DNA of 64,000 nucleotides from Telmatactis stephensoni (GCA_029948255.1 JALIZF010001460.1:62001-126000); one strand, 5' to 3'; numbered from the stretch's first letter, positions 1 to 13,023 are shown. Notes: generated from the letters alone by a model not told the origin. Translations and numbers: made by a program.

Positions 1-1044
1 TCAACTGAAATATAATCCAGTGTACTAAGAGTGCTGTCAATACACCTGTGAACTATGTGTAACATTTTAGTTGGGTGTACATGTACATATATTGTCTGTT
101 AAATTGGTGTGCCAACAAGCATTAAAATATATGTACATGTATTTCCCCATTTTCCTAGGTTTATTGAAAGCACTTGGATTCAGACAAGCTTATTTAATGT
201 AACATGATTTTGCTCTAACAAGTTGTAATGTAAATTTGGGTTTTAGGACTCCCCCAGGCAAATTTTAACTGAAATTTGGACATTTTTTATAAAGTTTTGA
301 CAAATCTCCCCATTTTTGAAAACTGTCATTTATTAGTTCTTCCATGTTTGCTAAAACATGATCATTATATAAAAACTATATATTTTGTTGGATACATTTT
401 CTTTACAATTTGAGCCTAGTACACTCAATTACCCCAACAATCTGAAAACAGCTATATATAATTCCAGATAAAATCACTTCAAATTATTGTAGGCAACGAA
501 AACAAAGAAATCTCAAGAAGTAACCCTTTTTAAAAATTATAATCAATGAAGATTAATTTGCAAGGAAAAAATATGTTATCATAATTTGAATTTGTTAGAG
601 TTAAAATAAACACCCAATTTACAGTTGTTCTCATCTCCAATCTGTGGATAAATATGCTATGAATTGATGATATATGTTTAAGGGTAGGGTCTGGGTAGTT
701 TTTACAACACAGTATAGAGTCAAAAACTAAAATCAGGAGCAAGTCTTTGTACACATCCTGTAATGGAAACAATTACAAACTTCCCAAACTCTGGTAGAGC
801 CGGCCATATGTTCAATGGAATACAAGAAGGAAAGGGAAATGGCTGCCAGAATATTACATTCTTCTTGTAAAATTTTTGATTGTCTGTTTGGGGATGGTTG
901 ATCCAACTGACTGGTGCACAAATTCTTGGAAACAAGTATCGTATAAACGGTTGTATTCACTTGTACATATTATCTGCGGTGTATATTAAAGTTTCGGCTG
1001 GCTCACACAAGCTGGTTGGTTCCTTTTCTCTGTGTCCTTGACTC
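1..1044. other. Intergenic, no gene seen
   Basis: AT-rich sequence with stop codons throughout all frames. The short open stretches have no recognisable domain and no convincing splice context. I see no RNA gene. Confidence 0.6.
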
Positions 1045-1306
1045 TTAGGGAGCATTCATTTTTTAGAAGGGGGGGGGGGGGGGGGGGGTGGGCTGGAGGA
1101 ATTGAGGGGTGGGCCAAAAGAAATTTACTCTATGAAAGGGGGTGGGTCATGTTTTTCTGAAAGTTAAACCAGGTCAAGGGACCCTATTTTCATATTTTGA
1201 AGTGGGGTGGGTCATCAATATAGTTCAATTCCTTACCATGGGGGCTTGCATTTTTTTGTATTTGATTCCTGCAATTCCCCCCTCCTAAAAAATGAACGCT
1301 CCCTTA
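1045..1306. mobile_element. MITE with TTA target duplication (PIF/Harbinger-like)
   Basis: A 256-bp element (1048-1303) has ends GGGAGCATTCATTTTTTAG and, inverted, CTAAAAAATGAACGCTCCC. It is flanked by TTA on both sides (1045-1047 and 1304-1306). It has no coding capacity and carries a long G run at about 1070-1088. A 3-bp TTA duplication is typical of PIF/Harbinger-type DNA transposons; the family assignment is an inference from that. Confidence 0.65.
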
Positions 1307-2568
1307 AATGATTTAAAATGAAGCCTATTTACTTTTTGGATCACTTGGCATCTTATATGCTGGGGAAATAGGATCGCTATGCATAGTTCAGTAAGTTATA
1401 TAAATCGAAAACTTTCATAAACAAACCCTTTCAAATTAGTTAGCGCAAAACCTTGAAGGCGTAGGTATGCAATATATAGTTGAGTCGTACATCTCCAAAT
1501 AACAACTAAGTTTATTCTATAGAAACAACAAAAGTTACAGAGTAATACTGTTTAATTCCATACAATTTATGTGAACTTACAGCTGAGGAGCCCTGATAAT
1601 GAATTCTTTCATATCTCTTGCCTTTAATACCATCTTCGGCGATAACTAACTTGACTTAGAACTCCTTGCTAGAAAAAAAAACACCATAAACCAAAAGCCA
1701 CTGAAGCATTTGGCTATTATATGCGTACCTACAACGCTTTGGTTCTCTGTCAAGTTGAAAAATGGCCATCCGAACTTCAAAGTAAGGGCACAAAGACGTT
1801 TCCCCATCCTAGCCTTGATTCCCCTTCAGAGCCGCCATATTGAATTCTCTATGATGGCCGAGTGGAATTTAGAAGGAGCCTAGGTTCGAATGTTTTGAAT
1901 CATGACGTATTTCTATTGTTTCAACTTCTTCCCGAAAAGGCAATATCCCGAACTGTTATTAGGGCAATTCAATTTCGTGTATTGGCAAGGTATATCAGAA
2001 TATCCACATCTAGGATATTTTGGAAAATAGGCGGTTTGTTAGCATTTTTGCCAAGAGGCTTCGCGCTTTATGTTCGAAACTGATCTAGCTATATGTAATA
2101 CTGACGTAAGAGAAACATTCCAATTGAAACAACTAAAAAACAGTGGTACGAAATTTTCTTCCTTTTACGCCCTTCTTGGAAATATCGACTTATTTCACGT
2201 TGTAGTGACCAGCCAATAACTAAATTAAATTTCTTCGTAAACGATCGACAGCAGCTCAAATTCAGTCTGGCTTTGATATTTACCAATATTGGTCTTACTT
2301 CTTTATTGACCTGTTATATTTCTTTCTAGCTTTCTTTCTATGTTTCTTTCCTTCCTTCCTTTATTAATTTTTTCCTTATTTCTTTTCAGTTCATTTTTTG
2401 TTTCCTTCCTTTTCTTGGAAAATTAAAAAAGCGGATTTAAAGAAATAAAGTGAATTGTAAGTCGGTTGCTGAAACCCTTTTTACCTTTGAAAGGCCTATC
2501 GTCTTTCGACTACAGACTTTGCAATTTTCTATAGTTTAACCATCTTCATTGCTTTCCTAGTTTACAAA
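1307..2568. other. Intergenic / upstream region of the ABC transporter gene
   Basis: No supported coding sequence. There is a pyrimidine-rich TTTC/TTCC tract at about 2318-2415. Just before the transporter ATG the sequence CTTTCCTAG (about 2552-2560) could be a 3' splice site joining a 5' UTR exon to the coding exon. No promoter element can be assigned with confidence. Confidence 0.5.
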
Positions 2569-5500
2569 ATGGCGAAAGACTGCTTTGACGATCCATCTTA
2601 TGACAACCCAAAGGAAGAGGCAGGATTCTTGTCTCTTTTGTCAATTTCGTGGCTAAACAGACTTCTAAAAACTGGATATGAGCGTCCATTGCAAAACGAT
2701 GACTTGTATAGTCTATCCAGCGAAAATATGGCAGAGAATATTGCAGAGCAGATAACAGATGCTTGGGAGAAGGAGCTCAAAGCTGCAAACAAGCAAAAAC
2801 GTCAGCCTCGACTTTGGAAAGCATTGGTTCGAATTGTTTCCTGCCAACAGTGTGTGCTCATCCTTTTCCTAAAACTTTTTGCAGAATCAATGGAAATTTT
2901 AATCGCAATTACACTCTGGTTTTACTTGAAGATGCTTAGCGATGAAACCTATCAAGTTCACCACGCAGCATTAGTTGTGTCAGTATTTTCCTTTGGGATG
3001 CTGACATTTCTTCTGTCATTCAGGCACCATAGGTATCAGTCACAAATAACTGGAATGCGCATTAGGATAGCCCTGATAGAGTGTGTTTATCATAAGGTAT
3101 GTCTATTTCAGTTAGTTGAATATATACATGGATTGGTTGTAGCTAAACCTTGGACTATTGTGCGAGCACAATTTTTGACATGGCTGGAAACAACAAGCAG
3201 CCAGCCAGCCAGCCCCTTTACGAAGTTAGCCCTCCCCTTCGAGTGAGTGTCACGTACGGCTAACATGTAAGTACTTGGTGTATGCAACACCAAGTGGATC
3301 GATAGATGATACGTCCATTTGCTGTTTCGTACACCAATAATGATGTACTTACCATCCGCCATATGCTCATGACCCATTATTCAAGATAAGTCGGAACCCA
3401 AGTCAACAGCTGATTGGTTGATGATTTTGATTTTTGATTGATCCAAATCACACAAAGAGGGGTTTGAATCTGGCTAGGGAGAGGGTTTTCATTTTCATTA
3501 ATGTCGAAGCACAAAAACAAAAGAAGAAAAAACTGTTTTTCTTCAACTGCCTAGCACGCGAGCCTTTTTTGACACTTCCGATGTACTGCGAGTCTTATAA
3601 ATCAATTAACCTCCTTAAAAAGACATCAGTTGCGTGATAAGGTTATTATACTAATAAATGTTTACTCGACGTACCTAGGCGTTGACTTCGGAAGGCTTTT
3701 GGAAGGGTAGGGTTTGTGCTGGATTTCTTCCAGAATCCTCAAAGCCTGGGTCTAACCGGCGCGACACGTGCTGCTGCCATGTGCCCAAATCTGCACACAG
3801 CACTGATGCCAGGTTTTCTTTTTCTATTTATAAAAATACAAAATTGCTTTTGAGCACATTCAGTGTTCATTTACATGCACTGATCAAATGTTTCCAAAAG
3901 TGCGCGCGTGTATTGTGTACACGTTTGCAGTGCGTATACGCGTTCTTCGACCAAAGTGGGTGTTGTATATTGGTCACTTGTTAAAATCGTATATATCATA
4001 TTCCCCTTTATATAACCCTTAGATTATAAAAACAAGACGATACATCCTCTCAGATGTTAAATTTGGACATATACAAAATCTGGTGTCCAACGATGTGGAC
4101 AAAGTTCAAGATCTGGTCCTCAAGTTCACAAATCTGATAGCAGCACCATTTGTCATTGTTGCTTGCGTTATGTCTTTGTGGTTATTGGTTGGTTGGCAGT
4201 CACTCGCTGGCATCAGTTTTGCTGTAGTTCCTTTAGCAGCTACTATACTTGTGGCCGGACCTTTTACAAAATTGCGAAAAGACCAGGCTCGGTTAACAGA
4301 TACACGACTCGGTATTGTTCACGAGATAATCTCAGGTATACGAGCTGTCAAGGCGTTTGCTTGGGAAGGAGATTACATAAATAAAGTGAAAACTGTCAGA
4401 GGGTAAGCCAAGCCTAAAACTGATTTAAACGCTGATATCAAAGACTGTTTAAGTAAATATATATCCTATTAATAATTTCACCATTCTACAGCACAGTAAA
4501 ATAATATCGGAAAAAATATCGGTTGTTGCTACCATTGCATGGAATCCCTTTGTTATTTCAAGTTTCTTTTGATCTTACAGCTGGTTGTGTTTTATTAATA
4601 CTCTTTCAACTAATATGATGAATCTCATTTCCAACTTTTCAGCAAGGAAACAAGAGTGGTATTTCTCAAAAGCATGTTTTACTCCATCAATACTACACTT
4701 GCCATATGCGCAGAAGCTGTAACTACGCTGATATCAATTATAGCCATGATTTATGCTGATTTCCAACAATTATCTCCTGTTGATATTTTTACAACCTCAA
4801 TCATAGCAGGTATATTGAACAACGCCATGATTGGGTACGTGAATTTTGGATACAGAGTGGTTCAAGAGGCAATTGTATCATTTGATAGAATTGAACGGTT
4901 TCTACAATCTGGTTGTGACTCTTCCTATTTTTCAAATGGACGAGCCCCTAAAGTACAACCGTTAGCGATTATTGATCACCAGAAAAAAATAGATTCTAGA
5001 AAGGAGGACAGTTTCATCAGCTTACAATATCTATCAGCAACTTGGAATAACTGTAAATCAAGTATCCTTCACGACATTTGTCTGGAAATAAAACAAAATG
5101 AGTTGGTCATCGTCAATGGACCTGTTGGTAGCGGCAAAACGTCACTGCTAATGGCCATTCAGAGTGAAATTCCCGTTGCCAGAGGCAGTATATCCACTAA
5201 AGGTCAAATTGCTTACGTTTCTCAAATTTCATGGATATTCTCGGGAACCATTCGTGATAACATCGTGTTTGGTAAGCTATATGATGAAAAGAGGTACCAA
5301 AGGATTCTGGATGTGTGCGACCTTCTGGAAGATATCAAAATGTTTCCAAAAGGAGATCTTAGTGCCATTGGGCAACGAGGCATCACTTTGAGTGGAGGTC
5401 AACGTGCACGTTTAAGTTTAGCAAGAGCAGTATACGCAGATGCCGACATCTTTCTATTTGATGACCCACTAAGTGCAGTCGATGCAAAGGTTGGAGAGTG

Positions 5501-8500
5501 CATTTTTAAGAAGTGTATTTGTGACGAATTGTCGAGCAAACTACGAATTCTAGTCACACACCGACTAAAATACCTTCCTAATGCTGACTGTATAGTTATA
5601 ATGAAAAACGGCTATGTTGACTTCCAAGGATCGTACCAGGACATGAGAGATGAAGATTTAATGCAACTGAAAGTTTCTGTAGATGTTACCAGCAGAAAGA
5701 GTGTCCTTGTTGATGATCTTAAATCGGAAAATAAATATTTGCTGGACGATGACGATCAGGAAGCTAAAGATTTCGCAGAAGAAAAAGAGGAAAAATCAGC
5801 TGGTCGTGTGACATGGCAATTGTATTGCTTGTTCTTCAAAGCTGGTTCGCAAGCCACTATCTTGCTCTTGTTTGTCATATATTACTTGGTTGTGGAAGGT
5901 AGGATTAGTGTATAATAATGTCAGTTGTAAATGACCAAAAGCGTTTCCTCGATTTTTGAATACCACCCTCCCCCGGCTGCTATAAGGTCCCTCTCCCATT
6001 CCCTTAAGTTCAGTTTATGAGACCATAACCTACATTAGCTCACACTACAGGGCGTTGTGAACTCTCAAAAATGTAATACTCTGAACTGCAGTCCACAAAT
6101 CAGTATTGCATACTATGCTATTTAACAATTAGACCTCGAGGGCGAATGGATTATGAGGCAGTAACCCATGAGGCTGTGTAGGCCGACAATTGGCTAATGA
6201 ATCGTAATGAGGCCGAGAGGTCTAATTGTTTTCGTATAAACCTACTAATCAGGTCAAATAAATGGGTAAAGTAAATGGATATGTAAATTTTATATTCAGT
6301 TGAAATCATTTATTTTTCTCAAAACCGGCACTTCTCGCTACTAGTGTACATGTACTGTCACGAATAGACCTCTAGTAGAGTAGCCAATCAGATCGAATGC
6401 AGGATTGGAGAAAGACCGTTTATATACTACTAAAATGATGTAGTTGTGCAGTATTTCATTCTTTTTTCGAATCCGGATCAGTTTTAAATAATCCCCCCTG
6501 CTGAAATGAGCTTTTCAATAAATTCCCCGAGGCTTATCTTATTCGGCCGTTTAAGCTAATTAAAATAAAACTCATAAAAAACAGTCTTGCTGATTTCCAG
6601 TCGTCAAATAATAATTTTAATTTATTTCATACATATGAATTTGATTGGTGGAAACCACCACAATAACGAACTGTTAATGAACCAGGCAAATCATAAATTC
6701 TTGTGATTGAGTAGTATGTGATGCCGATTAACATTTGTTCTCTTTCTAGCATTTCTGTATTCTCCAAACTTGTTTCAGTCACGACTGGCACACATGTCCC
6801 ACGAGCAACAAAGTCGTCCTAGAATCATTGGTACCTACGTCGGGTTGGTCATAGGTGCAGTGCTCTTGTGCGGAATTCGAGATCTTCTTGTGCATTATTT
6901 GGTAATCAGATCGTCAAGAAATCTTCACGCTAAAATGACAGAGGCTGTGATAAAATCGCCAGTGCTTTTCTTTGACACAAACCCACTTGGTCGAATCATG
7001 AACCGCTTTTCAAGTGACACAGGAAATCTGGATGATATGCTTCCAGCTTTTATGGACACTGCGTTATCTCATGGCATGAAAATATTTTCAGTTACATTTG
7101 TAGCAGTATACGTAAATGTCTGGTTTATATTAGTTCTAGTTCCGTTAACCATTTTGCTATTTTACTACACTCGCTACGTTATCAAAAACTCGCGTGAAAT
7201 ATATCGTCTGGAAGCTATAAGTCGCAGTCCTGTTTACGCACATATTTCAGAAACAGAAAGAGGTTTGGAGGTGATTCGATCATTACAATCAGTCGACGAG
7301 TTTACAGAAAAGTTTCACAGGTGAATATCATTGTTAATTGTTCTTTTTATTGGGTATTACGTGAGGACCCAGTCATATTTCTCAGTTTATCATTTATACA
7401 CCTCACAACGTTATCGAACGTTTACCATCGTTTGCATAATTATGTGTCTTGCCAGACTAAAGTCTTGACTGGGAATTGGTCCATAGGACATCTAGACAGA
7501 AGCGGGGTATTCACCACAAACACTTTCTTGGATTCACGCTAGCCTATCGACGAATATACTTTTGTCCGCCATTTTGAATTGGGGCAAACGTGACAAGATC
7601 TATAGAAATCTGGACCACTTTGACTCCCATAACTCGGCTCAATTTGGAAGTTGGAATTTTAAAAATTAAACTTTTAATAATCAGCAGACATGCATACCAT
7701 TTGTGGGACAGAAAATACGACCAATGTAGGTAATTTAACTACCTTTTACAAGGCGATCTTTTTACAAATGATCTTCTAATTTCAAGCTAATTTGCACATT
7801 TACTTACTGAACTTTTTATTTTAAAAACAAAAATCGTATTTTGTCAATTTCCAGCCTTTCAGTAGTTATTATATTAACAGTCATAAATAACAAAGAAAAT
7901 ATCTTTTAAAAAGTGCAAGTTTCTGAGTTACGGAAAGTTATAGTGATCCTGCGGATTTATATAGATTTTGCCGCGTTTTTCCAAATTCGAAATGGTGGAT
8001 GAATTCTTATTAACAGTCTAGACTTTAGGCGTAATTATGCAAATGGTAGTAAGAACCCATTGGCCTCTTTTACGAGATGGTGGCCGTCGTGTCAATTAAC
8101 TTGTAGGACTGCATGTAGCCAAAGGTATCAGAAGTCATAGCATGACAAAAATTCACATTGCTGCTCTTCACTTACTCGTTGTACGTGCTCGTTCCCATTC
8201 CCTGCGAGCAGAGGCAATCTTCCCCACACTTCTACGAGAAGAACCTACGACTGAGTAGCGTGAGGAAACGATTGCTTCAGTGCGCGCAGGGTATCTTTCC
8301 CATATAAGTACCTCACTTTCATACTATTCGACCCAGATCTAGATCTAATATAAAAATTAGGTACTACCTAATAGCGGAGCTCCCATTTCTATGTTCTTGA
8401 TTCAAATGAATTGGGATTCCTGTGTTAATTGCCCCAATTGTAAAGGTCTTGAAAGATGAAAAAGTTGAAATGAAGATTATGAAAATGAAAATTAAGGCAT

Positions 8501-11500
8501 TTGCTTTGGTTTGTATATACTCTCTCCCTTTGGTCTCCTGTGAATTGTATGGGCTTGTAAGCTTGAAGTGACCTTTATTATAGTATATTTCAATATTCAG
8601 ATACACTGTTGAGATTTCATAATTGACTTTGTAGTGGTTCATAATTCTCAGGAATAGAAAGCAAAAATCTCCAAAACCTCATTTCATTGATAGAAATAAT
8701 TAACCCTTTTCAACATCCTGGATATTGCAGAACTACATCTCTTGATTTGCTTGTTTTCACTATATTGTGACATCTTGTTTTTTTTTTTTTTTTGTGGTTT
8801 AGTGTTGTTGTTGTTGTTGTTGTTTTGTTTTGTATTTTTAATGACACACTAGGTGAATACTTGTCTCTTCCAGATTACACTGATAATACAATTTAAAGTG
8901 ATGATAAAAACAGCTACTTGACACAACAAGAAAACAAGGAATTACTGAAGTATTTTCAATTTGCATTTACTAGTAAGGTCTCATATGGGCTCAAGGAGCA
9001 ACTTCATGCTCAATGGTAAAACAACTCTATTTTGCATGCAAATTCTTTCCTTTTTCCTGTCATTAGTCAATCAGTTTCATTAAATTCCAGACCGTTCCAA
9101 ACTTGAACTGTATATACACATTATCCGTGTTGAAATGAGTTCAAAATCAATTTTTTATAAATTTTATTATTAAAAGTAGTGCAAAAAGTTCACTGTAAAA
9201 CAATGTCATTATACATTTATTACTTGAGGGTTTGTCTAAACTTAGCCACAGTTCAACATGCATAAGCGTCTATTTTTTCAAAGTCATCAGTCCCAAATAA
9301 AAGATAAATGATCAAATATAGGTACAACGGACTTTTTGACATCAGATTTTTTTCTCTCAGGGTCTTTACCTTGAAGTGCTTTCCTTGTTGTCTTTCGAAG
9401 CGTAGTCCTCAGTCCTTGTTTCACACTCGATGCAGACGATTCTTAATTTTCAACTTTGGCTAGATTTTTAAGCAGCTTTACTGAAGGCATCTTCACGAAA
9501 CGAAGAATACACAATCCTCAATGACTCATTCCTTATGAGAAGTTTTTTGAAGCTACGAATCCAACTAAAAAGTCGTCCAGTTTTGTAAATGTTCTCTGTG
9601 TCCTTCGTCTTTCGAGCAGTTTTTGAAACGACACCGGGCCCGAAAAAAATTCAAACGTACGGGTTTTTTTTTTGCTTTAACTCGTCAAGATTAGCACCGA
9701 TTAATGATCATGAAAATCGCTAAATTTTTACGAGGTTTTCAGAATGATATTTTTAAGTTTTGCAAGTTTAAAACAGCAAGGAAACTTGTAAATTTTCAGT
9801 TTTCAAAGTGTCAGCGCGCGTCAAGTTGGCGCCAAAAAGCAATCAGCCAATCAGCATCGCGATGTACAGGGACGTATGTATGTACGTACGGACACTGGGC
9901 TTCCTGTGTCGGTCCATGAAAAATCAACTGGATGGGTTACCATTTTTTCTTAGGTATGGTGCTCCGCTCGCGCGGGCCTTCGGCCCGCGCGGGAGCTCCG
10001 CTAATAATTGAGGGAGCAGCATGATAAATTGGTCTAGGCATTGTTCTCGTAATCACGAGATCCAGCATTCGAGTCTAACCTCCATCTCTAGCCCCTCCGG
10101 GCTGGAGTTGATTCTGGACTGAGTTCGACTTCAGCTTCATCACTAGATCATGCTTGTTATGATATATAGCAAACTGGTTTACCACGTTCCATATAGAGAT
10201 TTTCATTAGTTATGTTTGATTCAGAGTTTTTCATTACGATTAACTTTGCAGCGCAAGCTAGTTGCACTAAGCTAGTGCATTTCAACCACAAATCAAACAT
10301 CTGCATTACGATATATTGAATTGCTATATATTTTGATAATTTCAGACTTTTAGATGATAACACCAAAGTTGTGTTCATTCGTATATCTCTACTCCAGTGG
10401 TTTTCTCTCCGCACTGACCTCATTTGTACCTTGTTTGGTATTACCGTAGCTATTCTTGGTGTACTAGTTATTGAGGATGAAGGTAAATATATAGTAACAT
10501 TTCTAACCTAATACAACTTGCGTAGTATCCACCTAAAACATTGGCTGTGATTAAAAAAAACAATTTGCAAATACCCATGCACCACACCGCTGAAAGATCG
10601 CTGACGCGCACTGAAAGTTAGAACCATCTGTAGGCTCTCAACGAATTAGAATACAAATACGAGTATATATAATGTATAATAACAATAGCAGTCATCTCGC
10701 CGTTAACAATGGTTATTAACATGCATGGTAACCATTTAGGTGTTGCGTTTCATCTACGTTAGATTAATTTAATAATCCAAGCTTTCGAGCCAGTCTCCAA
10801 TATATACTGCTTCGCAGTCACCACACGGAATATATAATTATTGGAGAGTATATATTGGAGAGACTGGTCGTTCGCTGGGGACTAGACAAGAAAGAAAACG
10901 AAGCTAGTGTCAGGCTTGGGAAGACCGAAACATCAGCGCTGTCACAACATGTGCTATCTAAAACCCATGAGATCTCTTGGACTGGAACAAAGATAGTGGA
11001 AAGTGAGAACTGCCCCATGCGAAGGAGATGGAAGGAGGCATGGTGTATTGCAAAAAATAAAAACGCTCTATGCAACGGAGACCCTGGCAGGAATCTCCCT
11101 GCTTATTACCTTCCACTATTGAGAAAATAAATTCAGAAACATGTTTTTAGAGCGGAGAGGAACGGTTAAGGGAGGAGGGAGAAATAGCCCCAAAAAAGTT
11201 CTGTAGGAAGGAGGGAGAAAAGAGGCAGAAAAATCGGTTTGGGAGGAGGGAGGAAAACAATTATGAGACGTAGTGAAGGAGAAATGGCCGAAAAAATTAG
11301 AGAGGAGGGAGAAAAATGGCATTAAAATGAGGAGGAAGGATATTGAAATGCCTGTTCCTCTCCGCTCTTTTTATGTAGAGCGCGCGCGGTGTAATTACAT
11401 GCTATGTTTATTCATTTGCTCGAGCTCCATCTATGCGCCTTTAATTTCAAAACGTAAGCAAATTGACCGAATCGAAATATGGCGGCAAATTTGAATAACT

Positions 11501-12638
11501 ATTGTTCTGGACTGACAATCGCTAGCCTCGTGTTCACGTGGAAACACAAAAGCGTTTTCACATGAATGAGAGGCTAGTCAGTATAAAACAATAGTTATTC
11601 AAATTTGCCGCCATGTTTCGATTCGGTGTATGGTTAAAACTCAAATTTCCTGAATGAAGTTAGAGGCCACTGAGCACTTTTTGATTTTGATTTACTTGAC
11701 TTTCAGCTTTAACTGGAATGTTGCTGGCAATTGGATTAAGTGTGATTAAGTTGATAAACTTAGGGGCTCGTAAGGCGTGTGATCTAGAAAACACCATGAC
11801 TTCTGCAGAGCGTATCACAACTTACAGTTCTCTACCCTCAGAGCCAGGCTATAGCAGACAAAAACAACCACCAGACACATGGCCTGACCATGGTATGGTC
11901 AGTATGCAGAATGTGTCTCTACAATATATCCAAGATGGTGTTACTGTACTTAGAAATGTCAACTTGGAAATCCAACCTTGTGAAAAGATTGGAATTGTCG
12001 GTCGTACTGGAGCTGGCAAGTCATCGCTTTTAGCCGCCATTTTACGCATGCCTGAACCTCAAGGCCAGATTCTTATTGATGGGCTCGATCTGAGTACTAT
12101 TAACATCCAGGCCACTCGGAGGGCCATGGCCGTGATACCCCAGGATCCAGTCGTCTTTGCTGGAACTCTCAGGAAAAGCCTCGACCCGTTCCTGCGGTTT
12201 ACGGACGACGAAATTTGGGTAGCGTTAAAACAGGTTCAACTATGTGACAAAATTGCCAGTCTACCAAAACAGCTGGAATGTCAAATAGGAGCATGCGGAG
12301 CTGGCTTTAGCATGGGTGAGCGTCAACTGCTATGTTTGGCCCGAGCATTGCTTCAAAGGTGTCGAATTCTGCTTATGGACGAAGCAACGGCCAACGTTGA
12401 CCTGTATACAGACCAACGAGTTCAGGATGCAATCCGCCACTCGTTTTCTAACTGTACCGTGCTGACTGTAGCACATCGTCTCGATACTATCATGGATTAT
12501 GACAGGGTGGTGGTGATGGATCAAGGCCACGTGGCCGAAGAAGGTGTGCCTATTGTACTCGCAGGAAAAGAAGGAGGATATCTAAATGAACTGTTACAAC
12601 GGAGCACTAATGCTGACTCGAACCTCCAAGAAAAATGA
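2569..12638 (+). CDS. abcc4-like: ABCC4/MRP4-like ABC transporter, 6 exons, 1267 aa
   Basis: Exons 2569-3096, 4023-4402, 4643-5898, 6750-7320, 10346-10482 and 11707-12638 all have GT-AG borders and agree in phase (3804 nt with stop). The product is a full-length plasma-membrane-type ABC exporter of the C family without TMD0: TMD1, NBD1, TMD2, NBD2. NBD1 has Walker A GPVGSGKT (about 462-469), signature LSGGQ (552-556) and Walker B ending FLFDD, with Asp where the catalytic Glu normally sits; this is usual for ABCC NBD1. NBD2 has Walker A GRTGAGKS (about 1056-1063), a variant signature FSMGE (1158-1162) and a normal LLMDE. The start residues (WLNRLLKTGYERPL) match the short-MRP pattern. Exon 2 begins IIKTRRYILSDVKFGHI, which has the length expected before SNDV in MRP4. 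Exon 5 encodes the TMD2 stretch QWFSLRTDLICTLFG. Substrates of this family are organic anions and conjugates; the exact substrate here is unknown. The length is close to that of vertebrate ABCC4. Confidence 0.93.
6124..6230. mobile_element. Small foldback element in ABCC intron 3
   Basis: The ends AACAATTAGACCT (6124-6136) and AGGTCTAATTGTT (6218-6230) are perfect inverted complements over 13 bp and enclose about 80 bp of non-coding sequence. It looks like a MITE. Target duplication is not clear. Confidence 0.45.
9964..10140 (+). repeat. GC hairpin followed by tRNA-derived SINE-like sequence
   Basis: A very GC-rich hairpin with a TTCG loop (about 9966-9996) is followed by a tRNA-like stretch. 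That stretch has an A-box-like TGGTCTAGGC (10030-10039) and a B-box-like CATTCGAGTCT (10067-10077) with spacing typical of pol III promoters. It does not fold into a clean tRNA, so a tRNA-derived SINE is the better reading. It lies in ABCC intron 4. Confidence 0.45.
10793..11130 (+). pseudogene. Penelope-like element 3' remnant (GIY-YIG endonuclease)
   Basis: Reading from 10851 gives YIGETGRSLGTRQERKR, a typical GIY-YIG core. An open frame (10855-11130) then continues with SALSQHVLSKTHEISW and RRRWKEAWCI, resembling the C-terminal part of Penelope-like reverse transcriptase/GIY-YIG proteins, and ends in PLLRK. The two parts are in different frames, so the element is dead. An inverted repeat (about 10793-10810 against 10850-10870) precedes it. 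It sits in ABCC intron 5. The reverse-transcriptase part is absent, as is common for 5'-truncated copies. Confidence 0.6.
11149..11368. mobile_element. Purine-rich MITE with 15-bp terminal inverted repeats
   Basis: AGAGCGGAGAGGAAC (11149-11163) is the perfect inverted complement of GTTCCTCTCCGCTCT (11354-11368). The interior is a purine-rich series of GGAGGGAGAAA-type repeats. It has no coding capacity and lies in ABCC intron 5. Confidence 0.55.
11466..11627. mobile_element. MITE with about 41-bp terminal inverted repeats
   Basis: The left arm starts ACCGAATCGAAATATGGCGG (11466) and runs to about 11506. The right arm (11587-11627) is its inverted complement with one visible mismatch. The centre has a second inverted pair, CTAGCCTC and GAGGCTAG. 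It sits about 80 bp before the last ABCC exon. Confidence 0.65.
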
Positions 12639-12742
12639 AAAATGTTCAATCAAAAAATTAATGTAAGATTCGAGTTTCCTAGAGGAGTAGTAAAATGCCA
12701 ATTTATTAATTATTCCTCAGTCAGAAGTATAAAGTTCTGATA

Positions 12743-12748
12743 AATAAA
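12743..12748 (+). terminator. Poly(A) signal AATAAA of the ABC transporter gene
   Basis: A canonical AATAAA lies about 105 bp after the ABC transporter stop codon and is the first such hexamer downstream. Confidence 0.5.
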
Positions 12749-12868
12749 CATGTAGATATGCATATATTACAAATAATATAAGAGGAGATTTTTTTCAAGT
12801 TCAAGCATTGAGCAACCAAAAATGATTCAGCTGAAGAATAACTATTGTACAAAGCTAAGGTTATTACT

Positions 12869-13023
12869 TTCAGAAAGTTCAGGTTGTTTGTAAGTGGTAA
12901 AATGAAAATATGAATCGAAAATGAATTTTAGGCCTTCTTTCGCTCAATTGCCATATGATTCTTTACAATGGCAGCTTGAAAGTTGCCAAATTTACCACTT
13001 ACAAACAACCTGAACTTTCTGAA
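12869..13023. mobile_element. Foldback element with perfect 33-bp arms
   Basis: The 33 bases at 12869-12901 (beginning TTCAGAAAGTTCAGGTTGTT) are the exact inverted complement of 12991-13023. The loop is 89 bp and non-coding. This is a MITE or a recent foldback, 230 bp after the ABC transporter stop. Confidence 0.65.

Noticed and set aside
9961..10080. tRNA gene
   Set aside because: A- and B-box-like words are present but no cloverleaf with paired acceptor stem forms; SINE-like is a better description.
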